64,000 bases of DNA from Acidobacteriota bacterium (GCA_003225055.1 QIAU01000123.1:1-64000); one strand, 5' to 3'. Shown: positions 36,922 to 46,409, counted from the first letter of the stretch. Translations and numbers: made by a program. Notes: generated by a model from the sequence alone, not told the origin.

Positions 36922-37440
36922 ATGAAAAACTACAAACAACCAGCTGTTTTCGCCATTGTGCTGTTTGCGGTGACTTCTGTGTTCGCCGCGAACACCGGTT
37001 CAGCTAAAGCGAAGTTGATTGATGCCCAAGGAAGGGACGTGGGAAAGGCGGCATTGGATTCCTCGTCGAAGGGAGTTCAGATTAAGCTAAACCTGAAGAA
37101 TCTGCCACCGGGCGAGCATGCAATCCACATCCATCAGAACGCCAAGTGTGATCCGCCCGACTTCAAATCGGCCGGCCCGCACTTTAATCCGGACGGAAAA
37201 AAGCACGGTCTCGACAATCCCGACGGCCCGCACGCGGGAGATATGCCGAATTTCATCGTCGAGCACACCGGGAAGTCCAAGGCCGTTGTCACTGCATCGA
37301 ATGTGAATCTGGGCAACGATAATCACTCGGTGTTCAGCAACGGGGGAACCGCTCTCGTCATTCACGCCAAGCCTGACGATAGGAAGACCGATCCTGCCGG
37401 CAATGCCGGCGATCGCATCGCGTGCGGTATTATCAAATAA
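36922..37440 (+). CDS. sodC: Superoxide dismutase [Cu-Zn]
   Basis: A periplasmic Cu,Zn-superoxide dismutase of 172 residues with a signal peptide (cleavage near VFAAN). Metal ligands are all visible: copper His69 and His71 (HIHQ), bridging His87 (GPHFNP), zinc His95 and His104 with Asp107 (GPHAGDMPN), and the last copper His in [10 protein letters not shown]. The disulfide pair is Cys76 with the Cys in DRIACG, and the substrate-guiding Arg precedes it. It is convergent with amrA. Confidence 0.92.
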   Translation: MKNYKQPAVFAIVLFAVTSVFAANTGSAKAKLIDAQGRDVGKAALDSSSKGVQIKLNLKNLPPGEHAIHIHQNAKCDPPDFKSAGPHFNPDGKKHGLDNPDGPHAGDMPNFIVEHTGKSKAVVTASNVNLGNDNHSVFSNGGTALVIHAKPDDRKTDPAGNAGDRIACGIIK

Positions 37441-37478
37441 GGACGGCTTGTTCGTGGTTCCGTTCCGGGCGGGTATCG

Positions 37479-38096
37479 CTACAGGTGCAAGTCGCGGTCG
37501 CCGAAAACTTCGGCGGTAAAGGCTTCGATCAGTGCGCCTCTTTGCCAGGCATCGAGCGAGAGTCCGGCCTTACGGCAGGTTTGTTCGAGAAAGGGGACAC
37601 GGTTCCAGCCTTGCTCGACCGGCACTTGCGGCAGAAGCAGCCCGCGAGCGCCTCCCATCGAGATCAGCAGTCCGTGGCGGCCGACTTCTACCTCTTCGGC
37701 GCGGATGGGCTGCATCCGAGAAAGCACACTGAGGTGAACTTCCAGCTCGAGCGCCTCCCGCTGGGTGACGGGGTAGAAGCGGGTGTCCTCGAAAGCGGAG
37801 GCACGCGCGGTTTCAATTACCGTGCGATAAAGGGGCACGACCGGAAAGACATAGCCCACGCAGCCTCGCAGTTGCCCATGCAGGTATAAAGTTGTGAAAG
37901 CGCCTCGTGGCTCGGCCAAATGAGGCGTGGGCGCGTCGGACGGGATGTCGCAATTCTTGAAAGCCGCTTCGATCGAATCGTGCGCCGCCTTCAGCAATAG
38001 CAAACGTTCTTCAGTTGAATACTCGACAGGCTCGGGCTGTAGGTGAGAGGAATGCGAGGAGGTCGCCAGTTGCGGGTTATCAGGTTGCTGGGACAT
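37479..38096 (-). CDS. amrA: AmmeMemoRadiSam system protein A (AMMECR1 domain)
   Basis: A 205-residue AMMECR1-fold protein with the signature LRGCVGYVFPVVPLY and the segments AFEDTRFYPVT and ELEVHLSVLS. In many bacteria it occurs with MEMO1-like and radical SAM partners. Those are absent here. Biochemical role is unknown; the conserved Cys in LRGCVGY suggests a catalytic or metal-binding site. It overlaps pgsA by 17 bp on the same strand, so the two are translated together. Confidence 0.88.
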   Translation of the reverse strand: MSQQPDNPQLATSSHSSHLQPEPVEYSTEERLLLLKAAHDSIEAAFKNCDIPSDAPTPHLAEPRGAFTTLYLHGQLRGCVGYVFPVVPLYRTVIETARASAFEDTRFYPVTQREALELEVHLSVLSRMQPIRAEEVEVGRHGLLISMGGARGLLLPQVPVEQGWNRVPFLEQTCRKAGLSLDAWQRGALIEAFTAEVFGDRDLHL

Positions 38097-38730
38097 CGTC
38101 CTTCCTCCGCCGGCTAAGGACGAAGGCGCGGCGGCGCCGCTTCACCACGCGCCGATCGATCTTCGACCAGAAGGCGGCAAAGTAGTCGGCCGCCGACACC
38201 AGAGACAGAAAAACCATGTACCAGATGGCTACCAGGGCGATCCAGTGCACCGAGAAGACGAAAGACTTGTAAACCCGCCACTCCTGCCAGCGGAGATCGA
38301 GAATCGCCGCTACCACCGAGACGATCTGCACCAGCATCTTAAATTTGCCCAAGTCGCTAGCTTCGATGGTAAAACCCTCAGACGCCGCGATGGAGCGGAG
38401 GCCGCTGACCAGGAACTCGCGGCCGATGATCACCACAGCAACCCATGCAGGAACGAGCCGCGGGTTTAACTGCACCAGCGTCACAAATGCGGCGGCAATG
38501 AGGAGTTTGTCGGCGAGCGGGTCAAGCAACATGCCGAGAGTTGTAATCTGACCTCGTTTGCGGGCGAGGTACCCGTCAATGCCATCCGTGATGGAGGCAC
38601 AGATAAACAACGCCGACGCAAGCAGCTCTTTCTCGCCGTGCACGCTGGTGAAGCGCGTGCTGAGCAGAATCCACATCAACAGCGGAATGCTGAAGATGCG
38701 GGTCATCGTGATGTAGTTGGGCAAATTCAC
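38080..38730 (-). CDS. pgsA: CDP-diacylglycerol--glycerol-3-phosphate 3-phosphatidyltransferase
   Basis: Makes phosphatidylglycerol phosphate from CDP-diacylglycerol. The CDP-alcohol phosphotransferase motif is complete: DGIDGYLARKRGQITTLGMLLDPLAD. There are five or six membrane helices, and the basic C-terminal tail is typical. I use the GTG at 38730, which begins VNLPNYITMTRI like most PgsA proteins; a TTG at 38760 would add ten residues. amrA overlaps its 3' end. Confidence 0.92.
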   Translation of the reverse strand: MNLPNYITMTRIFSIPLLMWILLSTRFTSVHGEKELLASALFICASITDGIDGYLARKRGQITTLGMLLDPLADKLLIAAAFVTLVQLNPRLVPAWVAVVIIGREFLVSGLRSIAASEGFTIEASDLGKFKMLVQIVSVVAAILDLRWQEWRVYKSFVFSVHWIALVAIWYMVFLSLVSAADYFAAFWSKIDRRVVKRRRRAFVLSRRRKDDVPAT

Positions 38731-38763
38731 CGGAGGTAGGCAGCGCCTTCCAGGGTACAAATC

Positions 38764-38802
38764 AAATTATCCGAAGTTAAATTATCCGAAGTTAAATTAT
38801 CC
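38764..38802 (-). promoter_or_regulatory. Triplicated GATAAT box upstream of pgsA
   Basis: A 15-bp unit repeats 2.6 times in direct tandem: two full copies at 38764-38793 and a partial at 38794-38802. On the minus strand each contains GGATAAT, giving three -10-like boxes 15 bp apart just ahead of pgsA. Confidence 0.6.
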
Positions 38803-38902
38803 TCCACGTTCGATGGGGAAAGCAACGCAAGGATAGGGGCTGGCCGCAAGGTATCGGGCGACAGGTGTTAGGGGCGGAACCAGTCCCGAGCTCGAACTAT
38901 GT

Positions 38903-38949
38903 GGGCGGGCCAGGGCGCCCGCCCCAGAGCCGGCGCAAAGCCGGCGCTA
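38903..38949. repeat. Two adjacent GC-rich hairpins
   Basis: GGGCGGGC/GCCCGCCC (38903-38924) and GCCGGC-GCAAA-GCCGGC (about 38929-38946) with a GCTAC tail lie between pgsA and the HhH gene. They belong to the dispersed family. Confidence 0.5.
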
Positions 38950-38951
38950 CG

Positions 38952-39290
38952 CTACTTGCTTTGCTTGGCGATAATCCGGCCTTTGATCTCATCGTACGTG
39001 GACTTGGCAACGACCTTCTTGCTGACCAGCTCGTTTTTGCGCTCGTAAGGACGACCGTCGATGATCTTCTGGGCAGTGGCATCGCCAATTCCCGACAAGG
39101 TTTGCAGCTGGCCCTTGCTGGCAGAGTTGATGTCTATCAGGTCACTTTTGACAGTTTTCTTTTTCCCCGCAGTGCTCGAGCTTCTGGCCGAGCCGCCGGC
39201 AGTCGAAGACGCCTGAGCGAACGAAAGACCGCTCAGCCATGTGAACAGTAAGACCGTACAGAGCAGGGTGGAGAGGGACTTGCGCTTCAT
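38952..39290 (-). CDS. Secreted helix-hairpin-helix (ComEA-like) protein
   Basis: A 112-residue exported protein. The signal peptide ends near FAQA, followed by a Ser/Lys-rich linker and a helix-hairpin-helix domain: DINSASKGQLQTLSGIGDATAQKIIDGRPY. The same fold binds DNA in ComEA, the periplasmic DNA receptor of natural transformation. Many acidobacterial copies of this small type lack other com genes nearby, as here, so the DNA uptake role is only possible. Confidence 0.8.
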   Translation of the reverse strand: MKRKSLSTLLCTVLLFTWLSGLSFAQASSTAGGSARSSSTAGKKKTVKSDLIDINSASKGQLQTLSGIGDATAQKIIDGRPYERKNELVSKKVVAKSTYDEIKGRIIAKQSK

Positions 39291-39347
39291 GCGACCTCCC
39301 TAGTTCCGTTAGCAATCCCCTTGTGATTGGAAGGGTACCACCTTGGG

Positions 39348-39372
39348 GGCCGGCGGGCCGCCGGCACTACCT
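39348..39372. repeat. GC-rich hairpin between HhH gene and gdhA
   Basis: GCCGGCGG-G-CCGCCGGC is an 8-bp palindrome (39350-39366) followed by ACTACC, after the gdhA stop. It is a member of the dispersed family. Confidence 0.5.
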
Positions 39373-39380
39373 AAGCCTAC

Positions 39381-40646
39381 TTAAGCATAGATGCCGCGTT
39401 GGCGGATTGTGTAAGCTACGCGGTCAATAGCGAGCATGTACGCCGCAATACGGTTGTTGACGTTGTGGGTTTCCGAGTAGCGCACTACGTCCTCGAAAGC
39501 AGCTTTCATGATGTGCTCGAGCTGCTCGTTTACCACTGACTCTTTCCAGAAGTAGCCCTGGCGGTCCTGAACCCATTCGAAATAGGAGGTGGTGACACCC
39601 CCGGCATTGGCCAGGATGTCAGGGATAATGAAGACCTTCTTGTCGGCGAGGATCTCGTCAGCGGGGGAAGTGGTGGGTCCGTTAGCTCCTTCGGCCAGGA
39701 TCTTACACTTCACGCGGTCCGCGTTGCGGCTGGTGATCTGGTTTTCGGTGGCTGCGGGAATCAGAATCTCGCAATCGGTGAGCAACAGCTCTGCTGGATC
39801 GTACTTCTCCGCTCCCGGGAAACCATGGATCGTGCCATTGCGCTGCCGGAACTCCCAGAGCGCTTCGACGTCGATGCCGTTCTTGTTGTAAAGCCCCCCG
39901 CCCACTTCGCCGATGCCGATGATCTTGTAACCGGCTTCGGCCATCAGGCGGGCAGCATTGGAACCGACGTTGCCAAAGCCCTGAATGACGACGCGGGTCG
40001 TGTCGCGATCGAGGCCTAGCTTGCGGATAGCTTCGTCGCAAACGATCAGGACGCCGCGACCTGTGGCTTCGCGGCGGCCGCGCGATCCTCCAATGTTGAT
40101 GGGCTTACCGGTGACTACGGCAGTCACAGTCTGACGCATGTGCATGGAGTAGGTGTCCATCATCCAGGCCATGATCTGTTCGTTGGTGTTGACGTCGGGC
40201 GCGGGAACATCCTTCTCGGGACCGATGAATTCGACCAACTCGGCGGTGTAGCGGCGAGTCATGCGCTCCAGTTCCCCCATGGACATTTTGTGGGGATCAC
40301 AAATAATGCCGCCTTTGGCTCCTCCAAACGGAATGTTTACCACCGCACATTTCCAGGTCATCCAGCTAGCGAGGGCTCGGATTTCATCAAGCGTTACATC
40401 AGGGGCATAGCGCACGCCGCCTTTCCCGGGGCCTCGTGCTATCGAATGCTGCACCCGGAAGCCAGTGAAGACTTCCAGGTGGCCGTTGTCCATGGCGACA
40501 GGAATGTGAAGTATAATTTCGCGAGTGGGATAGCGCAGGACCTTCCAGAGACCCTCGTCCAGGTTGAGCTTATTGGCGGCTAAGTCGAAGCGCGCTGCTT
40601 GTGACTCCCAAGGGTTGGCTTCCTGCTCCAAGGCGACAGTCCGCAT
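39381..40646 (-). CDS. gdhA: Glu/Leu/Phe/Val dehydrogenase (glutamate dehydrogenase)
   Basis: Interconverts glutamate with 2-oxoglutarate and ammonia. The 421-residue hexameric-type enzyme carries [20 protein letters not shown], catalytic-lysine segments [16 protein letters not shown], and [17 protein letters not shown]. The Rossmann nucleotide-binding motif is [10 protein letters not shown]. Ile/Val-type specificity is not excluded, but length and the active-site region fit glutamate. ATG 40646 follows GGGGAGA. Upstream lies a palindrome around a -10-like box. Confidence 0.93.
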   Translation of the reverse strand: MRTVALEQEANPWESQAARFDLAANKLNLDEGLWKVLRYPTREIILHIPVAMDNGHLEVFTGFRVQHSIARGPGKGGVRYAPDVTLDEIRALASWMTWKCAVVNIPFGGAKGGIICDPHKMSMGELERMTRRYTAELVEFIGPEKDVPAPDVNTNEQIMAWMMDTYSMHMRQTVTAVVTGKPINIGGSRGRREATGRGVLIVCDEAIRKLGLDRDTTRVVIQGFGNVGSNAARLMAEAGYKIIGIGEVGGGLYNKNGIDVEALWEFRQRNGTIHGFPGAEKYDPAELLLTDCEILIPAATENQITSRNADRVKCKILAEGANGPTTSPADEILADKKVFIIPDILANAGGVTTSYFEWVQDRQGYFWKESVVNEQLEHIMKAAFEDVVRYSETHNVNNRIAAYMLAIDRVAYTIRQRGIYA

Positions 40647-40710
40647 TTATGATCTCCCCTGATTGCAGTAGCTGATACGGGAGGGTCTTACCCCCATTTG
40701 CGGGCGGCAA

Positions 40711-40730
40711 ACCCCTGAGTATAAGGGGGT
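40711..40730 (-). promoter_or_regulatory. Palindrome around a -10-like TATACT upstream of gdhA
   Basis: ACCCC(T)GAGTATAA(G)GGGGT: inverted ACCCC/GGGGT arms flank TATACT (minus strand, 40718-40723), about 65 bp ahead of the start. This layout suits a repressor site overlapping the promoter. Confidence 0.4.
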
Positions 40731-40891
40731 AGCGACGGGGAGGCAAGCTGGTGAGAGCGTCGAGATGAACGCCGCGCCACCCTAGACGGCGCTTCCAGTG
40801 CGATGCCCCGATGGGTCTTTTTTGCTTGACAAGAGCTGTCGTTGTCATCGACAGGATGACGACATCGTTTGCGAGGTGTTGATTGGCGATG

Positions 40892-41710
40892 CTACAGCGT
40901 CATCTCCATGCCTTCCGAGGCGGCGCGGACGCGGGGATAATAGTTGCGGGCTTCTTTGACGATGGCATCGATGCAGAGGTCGGTGTGGTCGGGATCGTGG
41001 TGGTACAGGACCAGATCCTTGGCTCCGCTTTCCATCACGATGTTGACGGCTTCACGCCAGTGACTGTGTCCCCAGCCCCGCTTTTTAGCTTCGTATTCCT
41101 CGGGCAGATACTGGGCATCGTAGATCAGGATGTCGGCGCCTTCGGCTAACTTGCGGACCTTTTTATCGAATTCGGCGTGTCCGGGCTCGTTGTCCGTCGC
41201 ATAAACCAGGATGCCGTCTCTGGTTTCCATGCGAAACCCCAGACATCCCTGGGGATGGTTGAGCCAACTGGCCTGTATAGTTACACCCCCAAAGGCGACG
41301 CGGCCTTCCTGAATATCGTGGAAGTCGCGGCTCGCCTTCATCTCATTCATGTCCACCGGAAAATACGGAGCGGCCATTTGCTCTTCCAGGACTCGTCGTA
41401 GATTACGGGTCCGACTCGAGGAATGAAAGATGAAGCGGTTTTCGCGACGTTCGTACAATGGGCCGAAGAAGGGGATGCCCTGGATGTGGTCCCAGTGAAA
41501 GTGGGAGACGAAGATGTGGGCCAGCATGGGCTGGGTGTCATATTGCCGCGCAAGATGGTGGCCAAGGATGCGGAAACCGGTGCCGCAGTCAAAGATGTAG
41601 ATCTGGTCCTTGATGCGGACCTCCACGCAGGAGGTGTTGCCCCCGTAGCGCAAATTCTCCGGCTGTGGAGTGGGGGTGGACCCGCGCACGCCCCAGAATT
41701 TGACCAACAT
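40892..41710 (-). CDS. MBL-fold metallo-hydrolase
   Basis: A 272-residue metallo-beta-lactamase-fold protein starting MLVKFWGVRGSTPTP, the standard opening of this clade. Zinc motifs: SHFHWDHIQG (HxHxDH), NHPQG, ATDNEPGH, and a final YHHDPDHTD. It resembles phosphodiesterase-like members such as the PhnP/RNase Z group, but no specific substrate can be inferred. A 13-residue longer form from 41749 is possible. Confidence 0.82.
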   Translation of the reverse strand: MLVKFWGVRGSTPTPQPENLRYGGNTSCVEVRIKDQIYIFDCGTGFRILGHHLARQYDTQPMLAHIFVSHFHWDHIQGIPFFGPLYERRENRFIFHSSSRTRNLRRVLEEQMAAPYFPVDMNEMKASRDFHDIQEGRVAFGGVTIQASWLNHPQGCLGFRMETRDGILVYATDNEPGHAEFDKKVRKLAEGADILIYDAQYLPEEYEAKKRGWGHSHWREAVNIVMESGAKDLVLYHHDPDHTDLCIDAIVKEARNYYPRVRAASEGMEMTL

Positions 41711-41765
41711 GTCTGTCGCCTTGTCCCGACGCTTTGATCCATCTTCCAATGCCAGGGAGGATTAC

Positions 41766-41775
41766 GTCAATTGAC
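41766..41775. promoter_or_regulatory. 10-bp palindrome GTCAATTGAC in the divergent MBL/trpE region
   Basis: A perfect palindrome between the MBL gene and trpE. The plus-strand part overlaps TTGACA (41771-41776). It could be an operator half-site pair; the evidence is sequence symmetry only. Confidence 0.3.
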
Positions 41776-41941
41776 ATAAATGTATGGTGCGTTGGAATGG
41801 CTGGTGGCCAGGTCAGCGGCAAAACTTGGGAAATGGAGCTGTGACCCATTGCGGCCGAGCCTAGGTCCCTCCTCGTAGTGCTAACGTTCCTCTTTGTTGC
41901 CGTTTTGGCTTGACCGCCCACGCCTGTAAACGCCGCTCCCA

Positions 41942-41947
41942 TATAAT
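41942..41947 (+). promoter_or_regulatory. -10 box (TATAAT) of trpE
   Basis: A perfect TATAAT ends 13 nt before ATG 41961. Because it overlaps an earlier in-frame ATG at 41946, that ATG is unlikely to be the start. Confidence 0.55.
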
Positions 41948-41960
41948 GATCCACCCCATC

Positions 41961-43445
41961 ATGGTGCAGCCTGATTACAACGAGTTTGCGCGACTGGCGC
42001 GGGAGTTCACGCTGGTTCCGGTAGTTAAGTCAGTCAGCGCCGACTTGCTGACGCCGGTCTCTGCTTTTCTGGCGGCAGCGGCCAGAGAGCCGAGCTCGTT
42101 TCTGCTGGAGTCGGTGGAGCGAGGAGAACAGATTGGGAGATACACGTTTCTGGGCGCGCGACCTTACATGCAGGTGCGGGCGCGGGGCGACGAAATTGTC
42201 ATGCAGCAGGCCAGGCGGCGGGAGCGCCGGGCGGGCAACGTGTTCCAGCTCCTGAAGGAATTGTTGCGAGGGCATCGGTCGGCGATCGTGCCGGGATTGC
42301 CCCCCTTCACTGGAGGGGCAGTAGGGTATTTCTCCTACGATGTGGTTCGACAACTGGAGAACATCGGGCAACACGCTGCCGATGATCTCTCGCTGCCCGA
42401 TTGCGAGCTGATGTTTTTCGACCGAATTCTTGCCTTCGATCACTTGCGGCGTCAGATTCACATCGTTGCGACCGCCGATGTTTCTAAGGAGAGTCCGAAA
42501 CGGGCGTACGATCGGGCGCTGCGTGACATCGCGACGCTGGAGAAGAAGCTGGCCGCGGGATTGAAGCCGGGACACTGGCCGATGAGTTCGCGGCGGCGCT
42601 TGGGAAAATTGAAGGTACATGCTGGAACCAGCCGTGAACGCTTTCTGACAAGTGTGGAGCAGGCGAAAGACTACATCGCGGCGGGAGACATCTTTCAGGT
42701 TGTGTTGTCGCAGCGGTGGGACTTCATACCCGAAGCTCAGCCCTTGAATCTTTATCGGGCACTGCGCCAGGTCAATCCCTCGCCATACATGTATTTCTTG
42801 CGCTTCGGCGACACCCACGTGCTGGGATCATCGCCGGAGATGCTGGTGCGCGTGACGGGTCGCAAGCTGGAATACCGCCCAATCGCCGGGACCCATCGTC
42901 GTGGCCGCGACGAAGTCGAAGATGAGCAACTCGAGCAGAAAATGCTGCATGACGAGAAAGAACGGGCCGAGCACGTGATGCTGGTGGACTTGGGCCGCAA
43001 TGATCTGGGGCGTGTCAGCGAATACGGGTCGGTGAAGGTGCGAGATCTGATGTACGTGGAGCGCTATTCCCACGTGATGCACATCGTTTCTGCCCTGGAA
43101 GGCAAGCTGCGCGATGGGCTGGATGCTCTGGACGCGTTCGCTGCCTGTTTTCCTGCAGGCACACTCGCGGGTGCACCCAAAGTCCGCGCCATGCAGATCA
43201 TCGAGGAACTGGAACCGGTGCGACGCGGGGTCTACGGAGGATCCGTTCTGTATGCCGATTTTGCGGGGAACCTGGACTCCTGCATTGCCATACGAACCAT
43301 GTTGCTCAAAGGAAAGAAAGCGTACCTGCAGGCGGGAGCCGGGATCGTAGCAGACTCCGACCCCGCAACGGAGTTTGTGGAGTGCATGAATAAAGCACAA
43401 GCGCTGTTACGGGCAGTAGAGATGGCCAGGGGACGCTGCGACTAG
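41961..43445 (+). CDS. trpE: Anthranilate synthase component I
   Basis: Converts chorismate and glutamine-derived ammonia to anthranilate, the first step of tryptophan synthesis. The 494-residue chorismate-binding enzyme shows an N-terminal feedback-site region (SSFLLESVERGEQIGRYTFLG), then PSPYMYFLRFGD, SSPEMLVRV, RPIAGTHRRG, DEKERAEHVMLVDLGRNDLGRVS, and AYLQAGAGIVADSDPATEF. The LLES motif fits Trp feedback inhibition. ATG 41961 is placed after the -10 box. trpG follows after 81 bp, with no other trp genes around. Confidence 0.93.
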   Translation: MVQPDYNEFARLAREFTLVPVVKSVSADLLTPVSAFLAAAAREPSSFLLESVERGEQIGRYTFLGARPYMQVRARGDEIVMQQARRRERRAGNVFQLLKELLRGHRSAIVPGLPPFTGGAVGYFSYDVVRQLENIGQHAADDLSLPDCELMFFDRILAFDHLRRQIHIVATADVSKESPKRAYDRALRDIATLEKKLAAGLKPGHWPMSSRRRLGKLKVHAGTSRERFLTSVEQAKDYIAAGDIFQVVLSQRWDFIPEAQPLNLYRALRQVNPSPYMYFLRFGDTHVLGSSPEMLVRVTGRKLEYRPIAGTHRRGRDEVEDEQLEQKMLHDEKERAEHVMLVDLGRNDLGRVSEYGSVKVRDLMYVERYSHVMHIVSALEGKLRDGLDALDAFAACFPAGTLAGAPKVRAMQIIEELEPVRRGVYGGSVLYADFAGNLDSCIAIRTMLLKGKKAYLQAGAGIVADSDPATEFVECMNKAQALLRAVEMARGRCD

Positions 43446-43526
43446 TAAGCTGGTGTGGAGCGGACACTCCCCTCGACTTCGCTCCGGGCAGGCTTGGTCC
43501 GCGCTTCCTGCTAGCCACTGACCACT

Positions 43527-44102
43527 ATGGTTTTCGTCCTCGACAACTACGATTCCTTCACCTACAACCTGGTCCAATATCTGGGTGAACTAGGCGCTGA
43601 GGTCGAAGTTCGCCGCAACAATAAGGTCACGGTAGACGAGGTGGAGGCTATGCGGCCAGAGCGGATTGTTATTTCGCCGGGCCCGTGTACTCCCCACGAA
43701 GCCGGCATTAGCGTTGAGCTGATCCGTCGTGTTGCCGGCAAGACACCGCTGCTTGGAGTCTGCCTTGGGCACCAGGCGCTGGGAGCGGCATTCGGTGGGC
43801 AGGTGGTGCGCGCACGAAATTTGATGCATGGGAAGACCAGCCTGGTTGAGCACGACGGGAAGACCATCTTCAAGGGGGTGCCCACGCCCATGACCGCCAC
43901 CCGGTATCACTCCCTGATCGTAGCCGAGGAAGGCCTGCCGGCTGAACTCGAGGTCAGCGCCCGGACCCAAGAGCGCGACGGCAGCAGCGTGATCATGGGT
44001 TTGCGACACCGCAACTTTCCGGTCGAGGGAGTCCAATTCCATCCTGAGAGCGTGCTGACGGATCAGGGCAAGCGGCTAATCAAGAATTTCCTGTCATTGT
44101 AG
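43527..44102 (+). CDS. trpG: Anthranilate/aminodeoxychorismate synthase glutamine amidotransferase subunit
   Basis: A 191-residue class I glutamine amidotransferase that supplies ammonia to TrpE. It shows [30 protein letters not shown], the nucleophile in [10 protein letters not shown], and the His/Glu pair in [10 protein letters not shown]. In many bacteria this subunit also serves PabB (pabA). Position right behind trpE favours the tryptophan role. Confidence 0.93.
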   Translation: MVFVLDNYDSFTYNLVQYLGELGAEVEVRRNNKVTVDEVEAMRPERIVISPGPCTPHEAGISVELIRRVAGKTPLLGVCLGHQALGAAFGGQVVRARNLMHGKTSLVEHDGKTIFKGVPTPMTATRYHSLIVAEEGLPAELEVSARTQERDGSSVIMGLRHRNFPVEGVQFHPESVLTDQGKRLIKNFLSL

Positions 44103-44313
44103 GTGAGGCATACAAAACGGAGGGGCGGCGTCGCCACCCCGAACACCCCGCGCCCCTCAGTTCCCCATCCCCGCGTTCAGCCCAGAATTTCAAGTGCTTG
44201 CGGCGTATGCGGAACCGAATAGAAGGCTCGAGCCGGGCCCCAATGGGCTAAGTACATACTTGACACTCTCCACCTGGCACGCCATGCTTACAAAGCCCTA
44301 GGGAGGTAAGACA

Positions 44314-44646
44314 ATGGCCGAGCCTCATCCGGAAAAGCGTGCCACTCGGCGGTTTGCCCTGCGGCTTCCGGTCGCAGTTACTTTTAGTGAGAATGGCGTG
44401 CAGGAGAAGGCGGCACAGACCCGAGACGTAAGTGCGCGGGGTATCTGTTTCTACGTTGATAGTGCCATCACCAACGGCGCCCCCATTGAATTCACCCTGA
44501 CCCTCCCTCCTGAAATTACGCTGACCGAAGCTATCCGCGTGCGCTGCAAGGGAAAAGTGGTGCGCGTGAACGACACGTCGCCAAGCGGGAAAATGGCCGT
44601 TGCCGCCGTGATTGACGAATACGAGTTTCTTTCCGAGTCGCAATAA
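44314..44646 (+). CDS. PilZ domain protein
   Basis: A 110-residue stand-alone PilZ domain, a cyclic-di-GMP receptor. Both binding motifs are present: RxxxR as Arg13 to Arg17 (RRFALR) and D-x-S-x-x-G as Asp38, Ser40, Gly43 (DVSARG). It probably adjusts motility, exopolysaccharide or transcription when c-di-GMP rises, through an unknown partner. The start follows GGGAGG at good spacing. Confidence 0.85.
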   Translation: MAEPHPEKRATRRFALRLPVAVTFSENGVQEKAAQTRDVSARGICFYVDSAITNGAPIEFTLTLPPEITLTEAIRVRCKGKVVRVNDTSPSGKMAVAAVIDEYEFLSESQ

Positions 44647-44812
44647 GCCGACTTTGTTTGTCATGCTCGGCTGGTTTGGCTGCCGATCACAGACTTGTCT
44701 GAGGTATCTGGGTTATATGCCAAAGCAGGGGCACTTTCGCTTTCTCCTGCAAGATTGAAAGACTTTGGCAGGCCGGAAACGTCTATACTTTAAAGGAGAC
44801 AGGATTGTTGCC

Positions 44813-45697
44813 ATGTCGCTGGCGGAGAGGATGACGACAGCGGCCTCGCCGCCTTCGGGTCCGCAAACTAGCGTTTTACCAACTCTGTTCGGCGAAGGCT
44901 ACGGAACCTATAGCACCCGCCCCTCAGCTTTCGTTTTTTCGTTCACCCTCAACATTTTGGTTGCTGCCCTGCTGGTGTGGTCGGGCCACTGGGTAGTGCA
45001 GCATCGCCAGCAGATCCAGCAGCGAGTTGTGGGCTTGGTCACCGATATCAGCCCTTACGTACTGGCACCGTCGGCCAAAGAATCAGGTGGTGGCGGAGGC
45101 GGCGGTGAGCGCGACAAACTGGAGGCGTCTAGAGGCTCACTGCCCCGGCAATCCCGCGAGCAGATCACGCCACCAGCGGTGATTGTTCGGAATGAAGCGC
45201 CCAAACTGCCCATTGAGCCAACAGTCGTGGCGCCACAGATTCAGTTGCCGCCGATGGGAGTGCTCGGTGATCCCCTCTCAAAGATTATGGGTCCACCATC
45301 CAGCGGAACCGGCTCAGGTGGAGGAATTGGCAGCGGCAGTGGCGGCGGTGTGGGCTCAGGGCACGGCCCGGGCGTAGGTCCCGGTTACGGTGGCGGGATC
45401 GGCGGTGGTGTCTACAAAGTCGGCGGCGGCGTGAGTGCTCCCCGCGCCATCTATCAGCCCGATCCTGAGTACTCCGAAGAAGCCCGTAAAGCCAAGTATC
45501 AGGGGACAGTCGTGCTCTGGATGATTGTTGATCGCGATGGGCGTCCCCGCGATATCAAGGTTGCGCGATCGGTAGGGATGGGCCTGGATGAGAAGGCCAT
45601 CGAAGCCGTGCGCACCTGGAAGTTTGACCCCGCCCGCAAAAATGGGCAGCCCGTGGCTGTCCAGATTAATGTGGAAGTGTCCTTCCGGTTGTATTGA
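44813..45697 (+). CDS. TonB family energy transducer
   Basis: A 294-residue TonB-like protein. A membrane anchor lies at about residues 36-58 after an unusually long cytosolic N-terminus. A long periplasmic span rich in Pro and Gly follows, including two Gly/Ser tracts. The C-terminal TonB domain reads PEYSEEARKAKYQGTVVLWMIVDRDGRPRD...AIEAVRTWKFDPARKNGQPV. It should transmit proton-motive energy to outer-membrane receptors. No exbB, exbD or receptor gene is adjacent. ATG 44813; AAAGGAGA lies 13 nt upstream and TATACT at 44784-44789. Confidence 0.85.
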   Translation: MSLAERMTTAASPPSGPQTSVLPTLFGEGYGTYSTRPSAFVFSFTLNILVAALLVWSGHWVVQHRQQIQQRVVGLVTDISPYVLAPSAKESGGGGGGGERDKLEASRGSLPRQSREQITPPAVIVRNEAPKLPIEPTVVAPQIQLPPMGVLGDPLSKIMGPPSSGTGSGGGIGSGSGGGVGSGHGPGVGPGYGGGIGGGVYKVGGGVSAPRAIYQPDPEYSEEARKAKYQGTVVLWMIVDRDGRPRDIKVARSVGMGLDEKAIEAVRTWKFDPARKNGQPVAVQINVEVSFRLY

Positions 45698-45777
45698 AGG
45701 TTTCGGCTCTCAGCACAGAAAGATTCCGACATAGAAAGATTCCGACTGAGAGCGAACGAGCGAAATCCGAGACCTAT

Positions 45778-46071
45778 CTATCTTCTTCGGAGCGCGGATC
45801 GCAGTGGCTCCACTTTTTCGCGCGCCGTTTCCACCCAGTCGGCGCCGCGGCCCATGGCGTCTTCCACTTTCTCTTTCGCTTCGTCGGTAAAATCTTCGAC
45901 CGCGTCCCTGGCGCCTTCGTATTTGCGGCGAAGATCGCGGCGCAATTGCTTGCCGCTCTGGGGAGCTAAAAGGAGAGCGGCCAAGGCGCCAGCGCCCACG
46001 CCGATGAGTAAAAACGTAATAGCGATTCCAGCAGTGCTCTTGTCGGAAGATTCGTAAGTTCCCAAGCGCAT
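45778..46071 (-). CDS. YtxH domain-containing protein
   Basis: A 97-residue protein with one membrane helix (about residues 15-37, GIAITFLLIGVGAGALAALLLAPQSGK) and a charged coiled coil (RRKYEGARDAVEDFTDEAKEKVEDA). YtxH proteins are stress-linked and widespread, with function unclear. ATG 46071 follows AGGTGG. It is convergent with tonB. Confidence 0.82.
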   Translation of the reverse strand: MRLGTYESSDKSTAGIAITFLLIGVGAGALAALLLAPQSGKQLRRDLRRKYEGARDAVEDFTDEAKEKVEDAMGRGADWVETAREKVEPLRSALRRR

Positions 46072-46409
46072 ATTGCCACCTCGTGTACCTCTACAAGATG
46101 CTAGTTTCCGGGCCCGGGTTTAGAGCAATTATGATTCGAGCAAAAGTAACATGACCTCCGGTTTTGGCAACCAGAGTTCGTCTATTTCGTCCAAACAACC
46201 GTAGATTCTTCCTCATCATACTCGCACAGCGTCATTCTGAGGAGGCCGCCGGGCCGACGAAGAATCGCGCGCGTTACAATCAACCCGCCGTTAGTTCCCA
46301 TTCCGTCCAAGCATGTGTAAAATAATGAGTTTGGTCCCCGTACGCGGCGGGCGCGGATAGCGGGTCCGCCGGCCTGCCGAGCAATTTTTCAAGGAGAGAG
46401 TACGCCGCA
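46072..46409. other. Intergenic region upstream of efp
   Basis: About 340 bp between divergent genes. A TAAAATAAT stretch at 46317-46325 could be a -10 for efp, and AAGGAGAG at 46390-46397 is its ribosome-binding site. Otherwise nothing recognisable. Confidence 0.4.
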
